DNA of 28,438 nt from Geothermovivens sp964644845 (GTDB taxonomy: Bacteria > Zhuqueibacterota > Zhuqueibacteria > Oleimicrobiales > Geothermoviventaceae): positions 1 to 28,438 of the forward strand of contig CAZXXS010000023.1 of NCBI GenBank assembly GCA_964644845.1, in the 5' to 3' direction. The translations under genes and the position numbers were made by a program. The notes beneath the pieces were generated by a model that was given only the letters and a program-made list of their open reading frames with translations, was not told the DNA's origin and did not search any database. Of this stretch, positions 1-12,800 are shown piece by piece. Numbering within the stretch: position 1 is the first letter of the stretch; every line of letters begins with the position of its first letter.

Positions 1-847
1 TTAAGTTGTTCCTGTATCCCCTCGAGGTGCGAACTCTGTAGCCAACTCTGAGCCCCCGACGTGAAGCGTCACTCCGACCTGGGTCGCCGGGACTGACGTC
101 CGTGGCAAAACGCAGCCCCGCTTGTCGGGTGGTTTTGCCAAAAAACGTGCGGCCGTTCACCGCCCCCGCCACGTCAGATCTGTCTGGGATCAAGAAGGCA
201 CAGCCCTTGGGACACGTTGCGTCCGTGTCCCTTGCCGAACAGACCTTCGCAGCGCAAGCTCAACCAGTGACCAGACCAGCGGCTCCGTGAAACGACGTGG
301 TTGGGTCCTTGGCGAGGAGAAGGTTTTCTGACGACTAAGTAGTGAAAGGATTGGCTGCGCTCAGCAACACGTTCTTGAAGCAGTACCATCCCGGCACCTA
401 ACAATCTAACCGCCTTACGCCTGGAAGGTTCCAGAGTTTGTGACAAAAATGCAACGGGCCGGTGTCGTGCGTGAGATTCCTCGGTGTCTGAATGAGGTGA
501 GTCTGCCCTGGGCTGGGGGTCGAGGGCGTGAGCTCGACAACGTTGCGGCCGATTCCCGGCACAGTTTTCCGCCGAGTGGCCGATAAAAGGTCATGTTTTG
601 CCCGGTTGCGGGAAAACACTGCGTGCCAGGTCCACGACGCTGTAGGAGCTAACCTGAGCAAAATCAGGTAAGTAAAATTGCGCGCCGTGAGTCTAGAACT
701 CAAACTCTGCTGTCGGCATGAATTTTGTGTTCCGCGTTACCGCGGTCACCCCGGCGTGTGGTGACCCTGAGGTCTCACCAACCTTGCAGTAGAAAACACG
801 CGAGTAAAGGGGGCCCACCTGAATTGGGGAATTACAAGAAAAACGCC
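1..847. other. Gene-free leader upstream of the giant gene
   Basis: I find no convincing gene in this stretch. The open frames on both strands are short, have no good ribosome binding site and give proteins that look like random translation. The only AT-rich spot near the gene is around 664-680, where TAAAAT (673-678) could be a -10 box, but no -35 box sits at a workable distance. The region probably holds the promoter and an untranslated leader of the giant gene, and possibly the end of a gene to the left of the window. Confidence 0.5.
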
Positions 848-853
848 AGGAGG
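848..853 (+). promoter_or_regulatory. Shine-Dalgarno AGGAGG that fixes the giant gene start
   Basis: A perfect AGGAGG lies six bases before the ATG at 860. The frame is open further upstream to a TTG at 725, but the residues encoded there are Arg/Pro/Ser-rich and would hide the signal peptide. This site therefore decides the start in favour of 860. Confidence 0.85.
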
Positions 854-859
854 CACTCA

Positions 860-3800
860 ATGGGGAAGTGGTGGATTTTTGCGGTGGGGGTGCTTTGGGC
901 CACAGGCGGATTCGGACAGGTAGAAGTAGAGGTTCAGCTCGAGCCTTACCCTCCTGCCTACGTCAGCGAATGGCAAACCCGCAGCGACATCATTCAGGTC
1001 AACGTCATCAACAACGGATCGGAAGCGCTGGATTTACGCGCTTTCTTGCGGATCGTTGGGGACGAACGTGGCCAAGTGTTGACGGCCTGGAGCAAGCCAT
1101 TCAGAGCGGATCCCGGCGAGCTGGTACCCCTGGCTTCTGAGGAGCTGGTCGACTACAACACGGCTGAGTACGACGAGGCCCTCAAGAGCCAGATTTTTTC
1201 TACCGGCCGCATTCCGGAAGATGTTTACACCGTCTCGGTTGAAATCTACCGTTACGAGAACGGGCAGGCCGGAGAGCTGCTGGCAGAAGGGGAAGCGATC
1301 GGTACCGTTCTCACCTTCAGTCAGCCGTCACTCGTGTCGCCGCCGGACGGCGATGTGCTGCCGACCCGCGACGTTGCGTTTGAGTGGACAGCTGCCACCG
1401 AGCACCCGGGCTTCACGGTGCACTACTGGTTGCGAATCTACGAAATCAACCCGCCGCAGAACCCGTTCGAAGCGGTCGAGGCCAACCGTCCTTTCTTTGA
1501 GACCGAACTCACCGACGAAGTTTCGCTCGTTTACCCGGAAGATGCCCCCGAATTCCTGGTGGGGCGTCAGTACGCCTGGCTCGTGCAAGCGGTCGACGAC
1601 ATGGGCGAACCCCTCGGCGAGAACGACGGCAAGAGCGAAATCTGGACGTTCTGGTACAAGGTGGGCGGCAGCCAGGGTGTGGCCGAAGAGCTGCAGCAGT
1701 TGGTCCTTCAGGAAGGTCTGGCGCACCTGGAAGACCTTACGGGTCTGCAGGTTCAGCAGGTCAACGACCACCACGTTCTCAACGGAACGGCCACACTCGT
1801 TCTCGAGGGTCTGGATGCTTCCCCCGAAATCGAGTGTACCGTTCAGGACTTGGAAGTCGATCTGAGCGACCTGGAGAACCCTGAGATCCTGGGCGGCGAG
1901 ATCGTGGCTCAGGCGACGGCTGAAGACCTGGGTCTGAATTTCGAGGGGGCGCCCATCCAGGTAACGGATGTTCGATTTTCCACGGTAGATGGCCTCACTG
2001 TTGGACTCGCTTTCCAGAACCCGGTTACAGGCGATTTCCTCCCACTGCAGGGACGCCTGGAGCTCACAGCCTCCGGCGTGAGCGGCTCCGTTGAGTCCAA
2101 CGGTAGTGCCGACTCTCCTGTGTTCACGCTGGGCGAAGACTTTTTCCAGCTGCGCGTTACGAGGGTTGCGGTTCACTTCTCAGTGCCCCAAGTCGAGGTG
2201 GAAGCGCAGCTCTTTCTCTTCGGGCAGCCTACGGGGTGCCAGCCTCTGGCTCTCGAATGGCAGGACGGGAAGCTTGAGGGTGAGGTCGTCTGCAACCCCG
2301 ACCTTTGGGTGCCGCTGGTGCCGAATTCGGATCTTCTGCAGTTGCACCTGGCCTCGGTCAGTGGCACAGTGGGGATCGATTTCGACGCGGGTGTGCCCTC
2401 TTTCGACTTGAATGTCCAAGGGGCCGTGGCTTTCAAACTCCAGGACGTGCCGGTGGAGGCCAATCTGGCCCTTCATCTGGTTCCGGACAACGTGGAAGTG
2501 ACCGATTTCAGTGTCGACGCCGACTTTCTGCAACAGTCGCTGGATCTGGGCTGGATTCGGCTCGCCTGGACAGACCTCAACCTCGATCAGCTCCTCTACA
2601 GTGCAGGGCAGTGGGATTTTCGCTTCAGCGGCACGTTACGGCTTGATTTGCCCGCTTTTCCCGGTCTGGAGCTGCCGCCACTCGAGGGTGTGACCCTGGA
2701 CGGCGACGGTTTCCACCTGCCTGCGATCGACCTGTCCGGCCTTTCCTTGCCACCCGTTGACGTAGGCGGATTTGGTCTCGCGCTTCGCGGCTTCCAGATG
2801 CCTCAGGTGGAGTTCCCCTGGTTCAGTGGAGGGGAAGCTGGCGACTGGGGCATCAGCCTTTCGTGCGAGCTCAGCTTGCCGAACCTTCCTGCGAATTTTC
2901 CAGACTGCATCCGGAACCCCGGAGTGACTCTGGAAAACGTTTCTCTCACAGCCGAGGGTTTGTCGGCCAACCTGCCCCCGGTTTCGCTTCAGGACTGTCC
3001 GATTCCGCTTGGTGGGGGCGTTGAGCTCGTAGTGAAAAGCCTTTCCGGGCACTTTCAGACCGGCGACGAGAGCTACCTCACGGTAGAAGCGCAGGTAGTG
3101 TTACCTGAGGCGTTCAAGTGCCAGGGCTACGCAGGGCCCACAGCCACACTCAAGCTCAGACCAAACGGCCTGGTTGAAGGGAACATCGAGGGCCTGGTTC
3201 CACCGTGTCCGTTTGCCCTTGGACCTTTTCAGTTTACGATTGAAAATGCGTCGGTTCTCCTGGGGGGAGAGGGCGGTCAGCAGTCGGCACTTCTTCAACT
3301 GGAGGGGTACCTGAACTTGCCTGGAGCCAACCAGGGGCAAACCGTTACGGCCTCGGGTGCGTTACGCTACGACCTGATGCAGAATCAGTTGGTGGACGGC
3401 TCGCTGGAGGTGAACGATCCTTTCCGGCTCGACATCCCCACCGAGTCGCCTCTTTTTTCCTTCGTGATTAGCCACGCGGTGCTGGACACCGCGGGTCTCC
3501 ACGTGAACGGGTCGTACGCGCTCCAGGTGGGAGGCCAGACGATCCCGGTCAACTTCGATCAGTTCACCTTCGATCCTTTCGAAGCGCGCATTCTGGACGG
3601 TGCCGTCGCGTTCACGCAGAATTTCTCGCTCAAGATCGTGCTCGGAGACGACGGGCTAAGCTGGTCTGTCGTGCCGTACCAGGCCGAAGTAACGGAGCCG
3701 AATGTTCTGCGTCTCGATCTGACGGGCAGTCTGGGGCTGGACGCGGACGGGTTCCACGCGTCGGGTCAGGCCCAAGCGGTTCTCAAGTACGGGGGCCGGA

Positions 3801-6800
3801 CACTCGAGCAAGTGTCGGTTTCGTTCGAGGGCTTCACGATTGGATTCAACCCCATCGGTGTGACTGCGGGCCGTGCCGTGTTCAGCTACGAGGGGGCGGA
3901 AGTAGGCCAGCTGACTCCCAGCGGCTTCGTACCAAATCTTGGCTACTTCGCCGAGGCGGGGCTACCTGATCACTTGCCGCTGCCTTCAGACGACATTGCC
4001 TACCTGGTGCTGCGAGAGGGCGGAGAACTTCTTGTGGATGTCGAGCAGGTGAACGGCGGCGTGCGGATTCGGTCCAAGTCCGGTCAACCCGTTCGTCTCG
4101 TCTTTCCGGCTTTGCAGCTGAGCGCTCCAACGCCGCCGGAAGTTGATCTCAGTTTCGACGCTGTTTTCGATCTGACCACCTTTTCGCTGGTTTCCGGGAA
4201 CCTCCACGCGGAGCAGGTTCACATTGACCTGAGTCAGTTTGGTTTGCCTTTCGAGCTGAACACGCTGGACTACCAGGGCCAGAGCTTTCAAATCGGCGGC
4301 AGTTTGCAACTTTTCGACCAAGCCTTTCCGGGCTTGTCGCTGGAACTGGGCACCAGCGGGCACCTTTCGGGCAACGTGGCCTTGCCGATCGGGCAGGGCT
4401 TCACGATTCTTCCGGACGTAGTCGTAGCCTTTCTGGACTCGATTCGCGGCACGCTGGACGTGGATCTGACCGGCTTCCCGGCTTTTCAGCTTTCCGCTTT
4501 GGGTCGTCTCGACATGACTCTCCCCAACGGGCAGACCTGCCAGTCGCCCCTCACGCTGGTTTTGACACAGGACGGCTTTCAGGTGCAAGACTTCTCACCC
4601 AGTTGCGATTCCTTGACTCTGGACCTTGGCTGGATCCGTCTTGCCCTGAAGAACCTGAGTTTTGCCACGCTGGCCTGGAACCAGGACACGGGCTGGGATT
4701 TCGACTTCGACCTCGACGTGTCGCTGGGATTCCCCGATTGGGGCATTAGCCTGCCGACGATCGAGAACGTAGGGTGGGGAAAGGACGGTTTTCATTTTCC
4801 CGAGGTGGAATTCCCCGATCTGGAGAACGTCGTACCCGCGTTCGACTTCCTGGGCTTCAAACTGCAGCCTCTGGCATTCCGAATGCCGGAACTGGATTTG
4901 CCGTGGACCGGGGGAGGTTCCAACCTGGGTGGGGTCGACTGGGGACTCCATTTCGACTTCAAGCTGAACATGCCCAATCTGCCGGACACGTTTCCTGAGT
5001 GTCTCAAGCACGCCGATCTGACGATCCTGAATGCTTCCTACCAGGACGGTCAGCTGACCGCCACCGTCGAGACCAAGCTCATTCAGCAGCCGGGTTGCCC
5101 GATTCCACTCGGAGGGGCAAGTCTGGTGATCGAGAGCCTCAGTGGCGGTTTTTCGACTGAAAACGGTCAGCAGACGGGCTACGTGGAATTTGCCGCACAC
5201 CTCACGTTGCCGGAGGGGTTCGGCTGCAATCAGGCCGTGTCGCTGGGGCAGACGCACCTGCGAATTACGTCCGACGGGCTCGTCACGGGCACGGTGAGCA
5301 ACGTTGTACCCCCGTGCCCGCTGGCGTTTGGCCCGTTTCAACTGAGCGTCTCGCAGTCGCAGCTTACCCTCGACTCGGAAAACGGCGAGCAAAAAGTGAT
5401 CTTGGGCCTGCAAGGCCAGCTTCAGCTTCCGGCTCCCGACGGTGGGCATGTTACCGCGCAGGGTTCGCTGGTGTACGACCTGATGAAAAACGAACTCGTA
5501 CAGGGCTCGCTGGTGGTTGACCAGCCTTTCCGTTGGGACCTGCCCCAGAACGATCCGGTGTTTTCCTTCGTGGTTCAGCACGCCGAACTAACGGATTCCG
5601 GGATGACCGTGACCGGAGGAGGGACGCTGAATCTTGGAGAAGGTGCAGCCGTGGGGGTGACCTTTCAGAATCTGGGGCTTTCCTTCCCCGACATGCGGCC
5701 CATTTCTGGCGGGGCCAGTTTTCAGTCGAGTTTTGCGCTGCGAATCACGACCGAAAACGGTTCGCTTCGCTGGGCTGCGGTGGACACAGCTGCACAACTG
5801 GACAGCGACTTCGGTGTTCTCCTGAAATTGCCGCAGGTGGGTATCCAGGACGGGAAACTGGTGGCGAGCGGTGAGGGTACCGTCAAGATCCGCTACAACG
5901 GTCAGGATCTGACGAACGTGCGGGCTGTTTTTAGCGAAGGTTTTGCTCTGGCATTTGACCCCGTGTCCGTCGACTCGGGTAAGGTGGACTTCTACATCGA
6001 TCAAAGCCACGTGGCAGTTCTCGACAAGGATGGTTTTTTGCCGCTCGAAGGGCTTCTCGAGCTGATCGACATTCCGGCTAAGGTACCGCTGCCCGACACA
6101 ACAGTCGCTTACCTGGACATCAAAGACGAGCAGGGGAACCTACGGGTGACCGCAGAAAAGGTTCAGGGAGGGTTGCACCTAGCGGGGAACGCGGTACCGC
6201 TTGTCGCACCAGCTCTTGCCTACGGTGGATCGATTCCGCAGTGGAACGTGTCGTTTGACGTTGTGATCAACCCCTCGGACTGGAGCCTGGTGAGCGGAAA
6301 CCTCAGTGTGTCCGCGCCGGCCGGGCAGGCTCTTCTGGACTTGAATTCGGCCGGTCTGCCGCTGAAGGTGACCCAGCTCGACTACGGGGAAAAGGACGGA
6401 GCTTCGGCACTGCTGGTGACCGCGCAGCTGGCCCTGCCGGAAGCGTTGGGAGGGGCCGACTTGCGGTTGGACAGCGTGACCGTGACCTCCGGCGGCCTCA
6501 GCGGTACTGCGCGCTTGCAGCCAGGGGAAGGGCAGCAGTACGTCTTAAGTCTGCCCCTCGGCGACATGCTGACGGTCAATTTCGCCGGGGTCGAAATGGC
6601 TCTGGATAATTTCAACTGCTCGATCACGGGCGATCTGGTTTCCAGCCTGTTCAACGACGAACACATGCCGTTCACAGCCTCGCTGACTTCCGATGGGCTC
6701 GACCTTTCGGTAGATCTCCAGGCTTTGGGCACCGTGTCGATGGGCGTGGCACAATTCGAGCCTCAACCGGTTGGGAACAGCCCTGCTTTCAAAGTGACCG

Positions 6801-9800
6801 TTGGACAGCAATTCGAGCTGGTTTTGAGCGGCATCTTCCGTGTGCCGAGTCTGAACAACCTGGCCCTGACCGTTCAGGGACTGACCGTAAGCCCGTCCGG
6901 TGTGAGCGCTGAGGCGATGCATCTGTCGGCACCCCAACAGTTTGAAGCGTTTGGATCCACCTTTCAAATCACCGACGTGGCTTTCAGCTACGAGCAGCAG
7001 GTCTTTTACCTGTTGCTGTCTGGACAAATGCAGTTTCTGGAGCAGACGATCGCTTTTCAGAATCTGAAAATTGGGTCCGACGGCAGCTTCTCCTTACAGG
7101 GCGCCTTCTACGAAGGTGAACTGGTGGTCGCCGACCCGTACCTTAAAATCACGCGAATTGGTGTGGAAGGAGATTCCCTGGTTGTGCAGGGTCAGGCCCA
7201 GTTACCGGAGCCTTTGCTGCAAGAACCGCAGCAGTTCAGCTTTGGCATTGGGCCAAATGGGTTTTCAGGGCAGGTCAACCTGAAGCTGATCAAGGAAACT
7301 CAGCACCTGGACCAGAACGGCAACGACGCCACGGAGCTGGACTTCGGTGGGCTGGGTACGCTGGACGTGACTTACCTGGGCCTGAATCTCGACCTTGGGC
7401 ATCTGAGCAACAGTGCGGTGGAAGCCGTTGTCGACTTCTACCTGGAAAACAACCCGAACAAACGCATCGGCCTTGGTCAGATTTCGGGCAACTCGGTGGA
7501 TCCAGGTGTGTCCGTACGTTTCGACGGCAGTGCTCCGGAGTGGGGCACGGTTTCGCTGCCGCCGAACCTGGGCTTTGAGCTTCAGGGCTTCGCACTCAGT
7601 CTGACGAGTTTAGCCGTGCCCGAAGGAGCCAGTTTCGGGCTGGTGTTTTCGGGTTCGCTTTCGCTTGGAGTGGATGGCGTTGAGGGCTCGCTGGGCTTCG
7701 AAGGCTGGGGGTTCAGCGAGAACGGAATCGAGGTAGGCACGATCAACGCGGGCTCGTTCTCGATTTCCGACCTGCTTACGATTTCTGTGAACGGAATTTC
7801 CTACAGCGACAGCCCGACCCAGATTCAACTCACGAAGGCGGGTGAGCCGTCGGGCAACGCGGTTCCGGACACCAGCGTGGAGACCGTGGACGTAAACTGG
7901 TATTTCCAATTCGGCGGCGGGATTAACCTGGTGGACATGGGGGGCGGCGAAATCAAGCGGTTTCTGGTGTTTGGCACCGACGCCGGCGTGGGGTTGGTCA
8001 TCGAAGACGCCCACGTCGAGGTTCCCGACATGCTCGATTTGACGGTGGATCTCCAGTACCTGGACCTGCCAAACGGGTACAAGTTCCTGATCGCTGGTTC
8101 GGGTAGTTTCGGCGGGACGGTTCACGTCGGCGCGGCTGGCAAACTGGCCAGTCTGAACGGTCAGACCAGTTTCGGTTTCTTTGTGCTCGTAGGTGGGGCT
8201 GTGCGCGTGCCGGTGGGACCTGGCGTGTTCATTACGGGCTTCGGCGGCGGTTTCTTCTACAACCCGGACCCGGCGGACCTGGCCTTAGTCAAAAGTCTCT
8301 GCAACTTCTCGGGTGCCTCGCAAAAGATCAACGATCCCGGCAAGTTCGCAGCCTTTCTCTACGGTACAGTCGCCGTCGTGGACGACTACGCCATCAAAGG
8401 AGCCGCTCTACTCACGTTCACCGAGAACTACTTCCGCCTGGATGCTGAGGTTGTTCTGCTGAACATGGACACTTACCTCAACGGTACACTGGCGCTGGAG
8501 GTAGGTCTCACCAAACTCTACGTGACCGGAGATCTGGCCATCAAAATCAAGGTCAGCGACTTGCTGAAAGGGGAGCAACAGATCAGCATCTACTACTACG
8601 GCGAAGATGCCTGGGCGGTGACGGGCAAAGTGGAACTGAACATTCTGTCGTTCGTCACGGCTGAGGGAGGACTGTTCATCGGTCCGCCCGGATTCGCCGT
8701 GGACATGGAGATCAGCAAGAGCTTCGACATCGTCATCGTCGAGGTGAGTGCGGGTCTGAAAGGCATGGCGTGGTACATCGAGGGCGTGTCGTGGGGCGGC
8801 TACTTCAAAGCCTGGATTGAGGCCGAAGTGCTCGGTGGCGTTGTGAGTGCCGAAGGCTGGATGGAAATGGCGGTCATTTACAAGAATGAGTTCTTCATCT
8901 ACGGTCTTGCGGGCCTGAAGGTGAGCACGTTCGTCTACGATTGGGAAGGGAGCGTCTGGGCCAAAATCACCAGCGGTGGCAACGTGGATGGCGGGTTCGG
9001 TTCGGATTCCGAAATGCAGCGCTTAATCGATGAGGCCAAGCAGGCGTCAGACGAAATGGAGCAGGCGAAACAAGAGGCTGAGGAGGCCATGAATTCGGCC
9101 AAAGCAGCCTCCCTGGAGCTGACGCCGGAACAAATTGCGGCTGCGGGTGTGAACTGGATCACGCAGTTCACTGACGCCCAGAAGCAGTCCTGGCTGCAGG
9201 AGATCGAAGGAGCCAGCGAAGCTGGAGGCATGAACAACTCCGAGTACACCGCTTTCGCCGGTGTGGTGCAGTACGGCCTGGCGGACTACCCCAACCGTGC
9301 TACTGTGGAAGCCAACCTGGAAGCAAAGCGGCAACAGGTGGAGGAACAACTTAACGCCATGTCGCAGGCAATCGACCAGGCGATGGCGACGCTGACGGGC
9401 ATCACGGTTACCATTCCAGACGTTGAGTTCAACGACTACGACGCCGGCGGAACCCCGGTGACACTGGCGAACTTGCAGGCGGCGCAAAAAGACCAACTGA
9501 GTGCTGCCGACGTACAGTCGCTTCAGTTCAGCGTGGACCCGGCGCGTGTCCAACAGCAGCAGGCAACCTTGAGTCAGGCGGATCAGGACCTGCAGGACCT
9601 GGACAAACGTATTCACGAAAAGATCAACCAGGTCTGGCTCCAGCTGACGGGGTTGAGCAGCAAACTCTCGCTGGTGAGTAAAACGATCGGGAAGCAACAC
9701 CGGGAAACGCTACACCGGATGATGCTGTACTACGCCACGTCCCTGCAGACCCTGAACGATTTCTACCGGCACTACCAGAAGAACGTTCAGTACCTGACGC

Positions 9801-12800
9801 AGGCGGAGCCGGACATCAAGTTCGCCGTTGCCAGCAAGCGCGACCGCTTGACCGTGAACGAGTTGCGGGAGAACACAAAGCGGCGCAAACAAAAGGCTCT
9901 CCAGCTGGCGGGAGCCAACTCCAGTCAAATCAGCGACGCAGGGGACTTGATCAGCAGTCTCAGCGGGAACGAGCTGAAGCAGGCCAACTACACAGCAGGC
10001 CTGGAACTTTGGTACGAGATTCCCCTCGCAGGCAACCAGCAGCTGGCCCAGGCGACCGTCGAACGACGTGACGAAATCGCTCAAGAGTACAAAGAAAAAT
10101 TCGACGGACTGAGGCAGGCGATGACGCAGCTGGAGCAGGCTCTGGACGCACTGTACCAGGTTCAGGCCGAGCTCACAGAGATCGTCTACGATCTCTACGA
10201 TCGGTTGCGCTACCGCAACCAGCGCGTTGTGGAAACAGCCGGTGTGAATGTTTCCCAGTTTCGTCCCGAAAACGCGGGCGCGTGGCGGCTAATTCAGGAA
10301 TCCGGCAACACTGCCAGCGACCTGGCTGGGGGGACTCGCTCCGGTGGCAGCGTTCAGGTGGTCGGAGCGCAACAACCGTCCGGGGGCAGCGGTCTGCAGC
10401 TGTCCGGCAACGTGGGCATGACCACCATCTCGGTTTCCTGGCGGGCGGTCCTGTTGCAGGCCATCTTCAAGACCGAAGAAGACGCCGTGAAGATGCTGCA
10501 CGTGCCCGTGATGGAGAACCTGTCAGCCTCGATCTACGCAGTACCCTGGGGTGCGTTCATCAACGTTGGGTACAACGCCTCGCACCCGGACAAAATCGTG
10601 GAGTACAGCTTCCAGCTGCAGCCTCAGGGGCAGGCGCCGGATCCGGAAGGTTGGCTAACCCTCGGGCAGGAGGGCTACTTCCAGATGTTGTTCACGAAAC
10701 CGCACTGGCCCGAACAGCTGACCCTTTACGTTCGGGCACGCGGTTCTGGCGGTTACACCAACGCTCGGTCCGTGCCGATCAACTTGCAGTACGGGGACTG
10801 GGGTCAGGAAGTAAATGCCGAGCCCGTTCAGACGGACGTACAAATGAGCGGCGACAGCACACCGCCGACAAAACCCACGGTTGAGATCCCGCTGTACACT
10901 GCGAGCGGTTCCGAGTTTCCTGCCCACTGGGAGGCTCAGGACGACGAGTCGGGCGTGGTGGAGTACAAGTACCGGGTCTACCGCTTCCACGGGACCGGTG
11001 ATCAATTCCGTCAAAAGTACGGGGGGCCAATGGACCAGGCGTCTGGCATCTGGGCCCAGGCGGCTTTCAACGGCGATCTGAGTTCGCTTGGTGGCGTGTT
11101 TGCCACCCTGGCGGGCGGTTTGCAAAGCGGGAGTACCCTCAGCAGCGGCGGCCTACTTTCCGGAGCTTCCGTTGTCAGCACGGGCATGACCTCCGGGTTC
11201 GGCAACGTGTCTCTGGTGGGTGGCGCGGCCAGTGTTGGCAACCTTGGCGGCTTCGGAGGCGTCTCCGGCCAGGTTTACGGCGCCGGCCTGTTCAGCCAGG
11301 CGAGTGTAGGCGAACTGCTGGAAGAGTGGGAACCGGTTACAGACTGGCTGCCTGGTTGGGGACGTACCGACGTCACAATCCGGCATTTGCAGCTTGAGCA
11401 CGACCACGCCTACCGAGTCGGCGTGAAAGCAGTGAACGGCGAGGCACTGGAAAGCCAGGTTGGGTTTTCAGGACCCCTCGTGGTCGACCACACACCGCCC
11501 TCGGCGCCGCTGATCAGCAAAATCGAAGCGAAGCCGAAGTGGTTGGCCGCGACTCTGGCAGCGGTGTACGAGCCGCGTTTCATCCCTGGTGCTCGATTTG
11601 TGTGGTTGGCGGCTTCGGACAAAGAGTCTGGCATTCTGAGTTACCAGATCGCGGTTTCCGAAGAACCGTTGGACACGTGGTCAGCCTCGGAGTTCCAGGA
11701 CCTCGGCAAGACCCTGCAGTGCGAACTCTACGGTGGCTCTCTGGTGTTTGTGGACACGCTGTGGGTGAACCTTGTTTCTGTGAACCAGGCGGGTTTGGTC
11801 AGCGACGTTACGTCGGTACCTTTCGTGTTGCACGACCCCACGCCGCCAACCACGCCACAAATCAGCGTGGACGCCTGGCAACCGAGTGCGGACGTGCTGG
11901 TCTTCACGGTAGAGCAGGAAGCCAAAGACCTCGAGACAGACGTCAAAGGCTACCAGGTTGCGCTGGGAACAAGTCCCGGTGCGACGGACGTTCTGGGCTG
12001 GATCTGGCCTTCGGAGCTCGCAAAGAAAGCTCCGTCCGGCGATTTCGGCTGGGCCGGCTCGGTTGGGCTGGTGTCTCCGCCTTCTTCTGGTCTAGGGCTG
12101 ATGGGCGAACACCAGATCAAACTGAGCGGCCTGTCGTTGAATCCGAAAGAGGCGTACTTCTTGTCCGTCCGTGCTGTGAACGGCGACAACACGCCCGGAC
12201 CGCCGACAGGTCCTGCGAAGTTCCAAATCGACACAACACCGCCGCCCGGGGCCGTTGTTCAAGCGGAGCCTTACGGTACGGAATCGCTTCGGCTGGATTT
12301 TCAGGGTGTAAGCGACCCGGAGTCCGGCGTCGAGAAGGTCGAGGTCCAAATCCGCCATGCAGACGGTGAGGTGGTGCTGCCCTGGACCACGGTCGCTACT
12401 GATCCACCGGCGGCGTTCCAGTGGAAGACGGGCTTCGCGTACCCGCCGGGTGACTACAGCGTCAAGATTCGCCTGACGAACCGGGCCGGACGCGCTACGC
12501 TTCAAACCACGCCTTTCCATCGTGTGGATTACACGGGCCCCGCGGTGCAGGTGGGCCAAGTTCCTCCGTTCGTCCGACTGACTGCCCTTCACCCGGCTGT
12601 TACGGCCACTGAGGCTGAAACGAAGGTGAAACAGGTGCAAGCCGCTTTCAGTGCGAGCCCGGACTGGGGTGGGCAGAACTGGTTCACCGTGGTGGACACG
12701 CTCGTGCCCACGGTTCAGACCGCTGTTCCGACGGAAGGAGTCGGTCTGCACCACGGAAGTACAGTGACCCTGTTCGCTCGTGCTTGCAATGTCGACGGCG

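Noticed and set aside
398..703. 101-codon minus-strand frame in the left leader
   Set aside because: No ribosome binding site and a random-looking product.
725..859. In-frame extension of the giant gene to a TTG at 725
   Set aside because: The added 45 residues are Arg/Pro/Ser-rich and precede a clear signal peptide; the ATG at 860 has a perfect AGGAGG at the right distance.
1328..2176. 282-codon minus-strand frame opposite the giant gene
   Set aside because: It is a shadow of strong codon bias on the plus strand; composition is Arg/His/Gln-rich with no family resemblance. The same holds for 4595-5581 and 12092-12997 (both minus).
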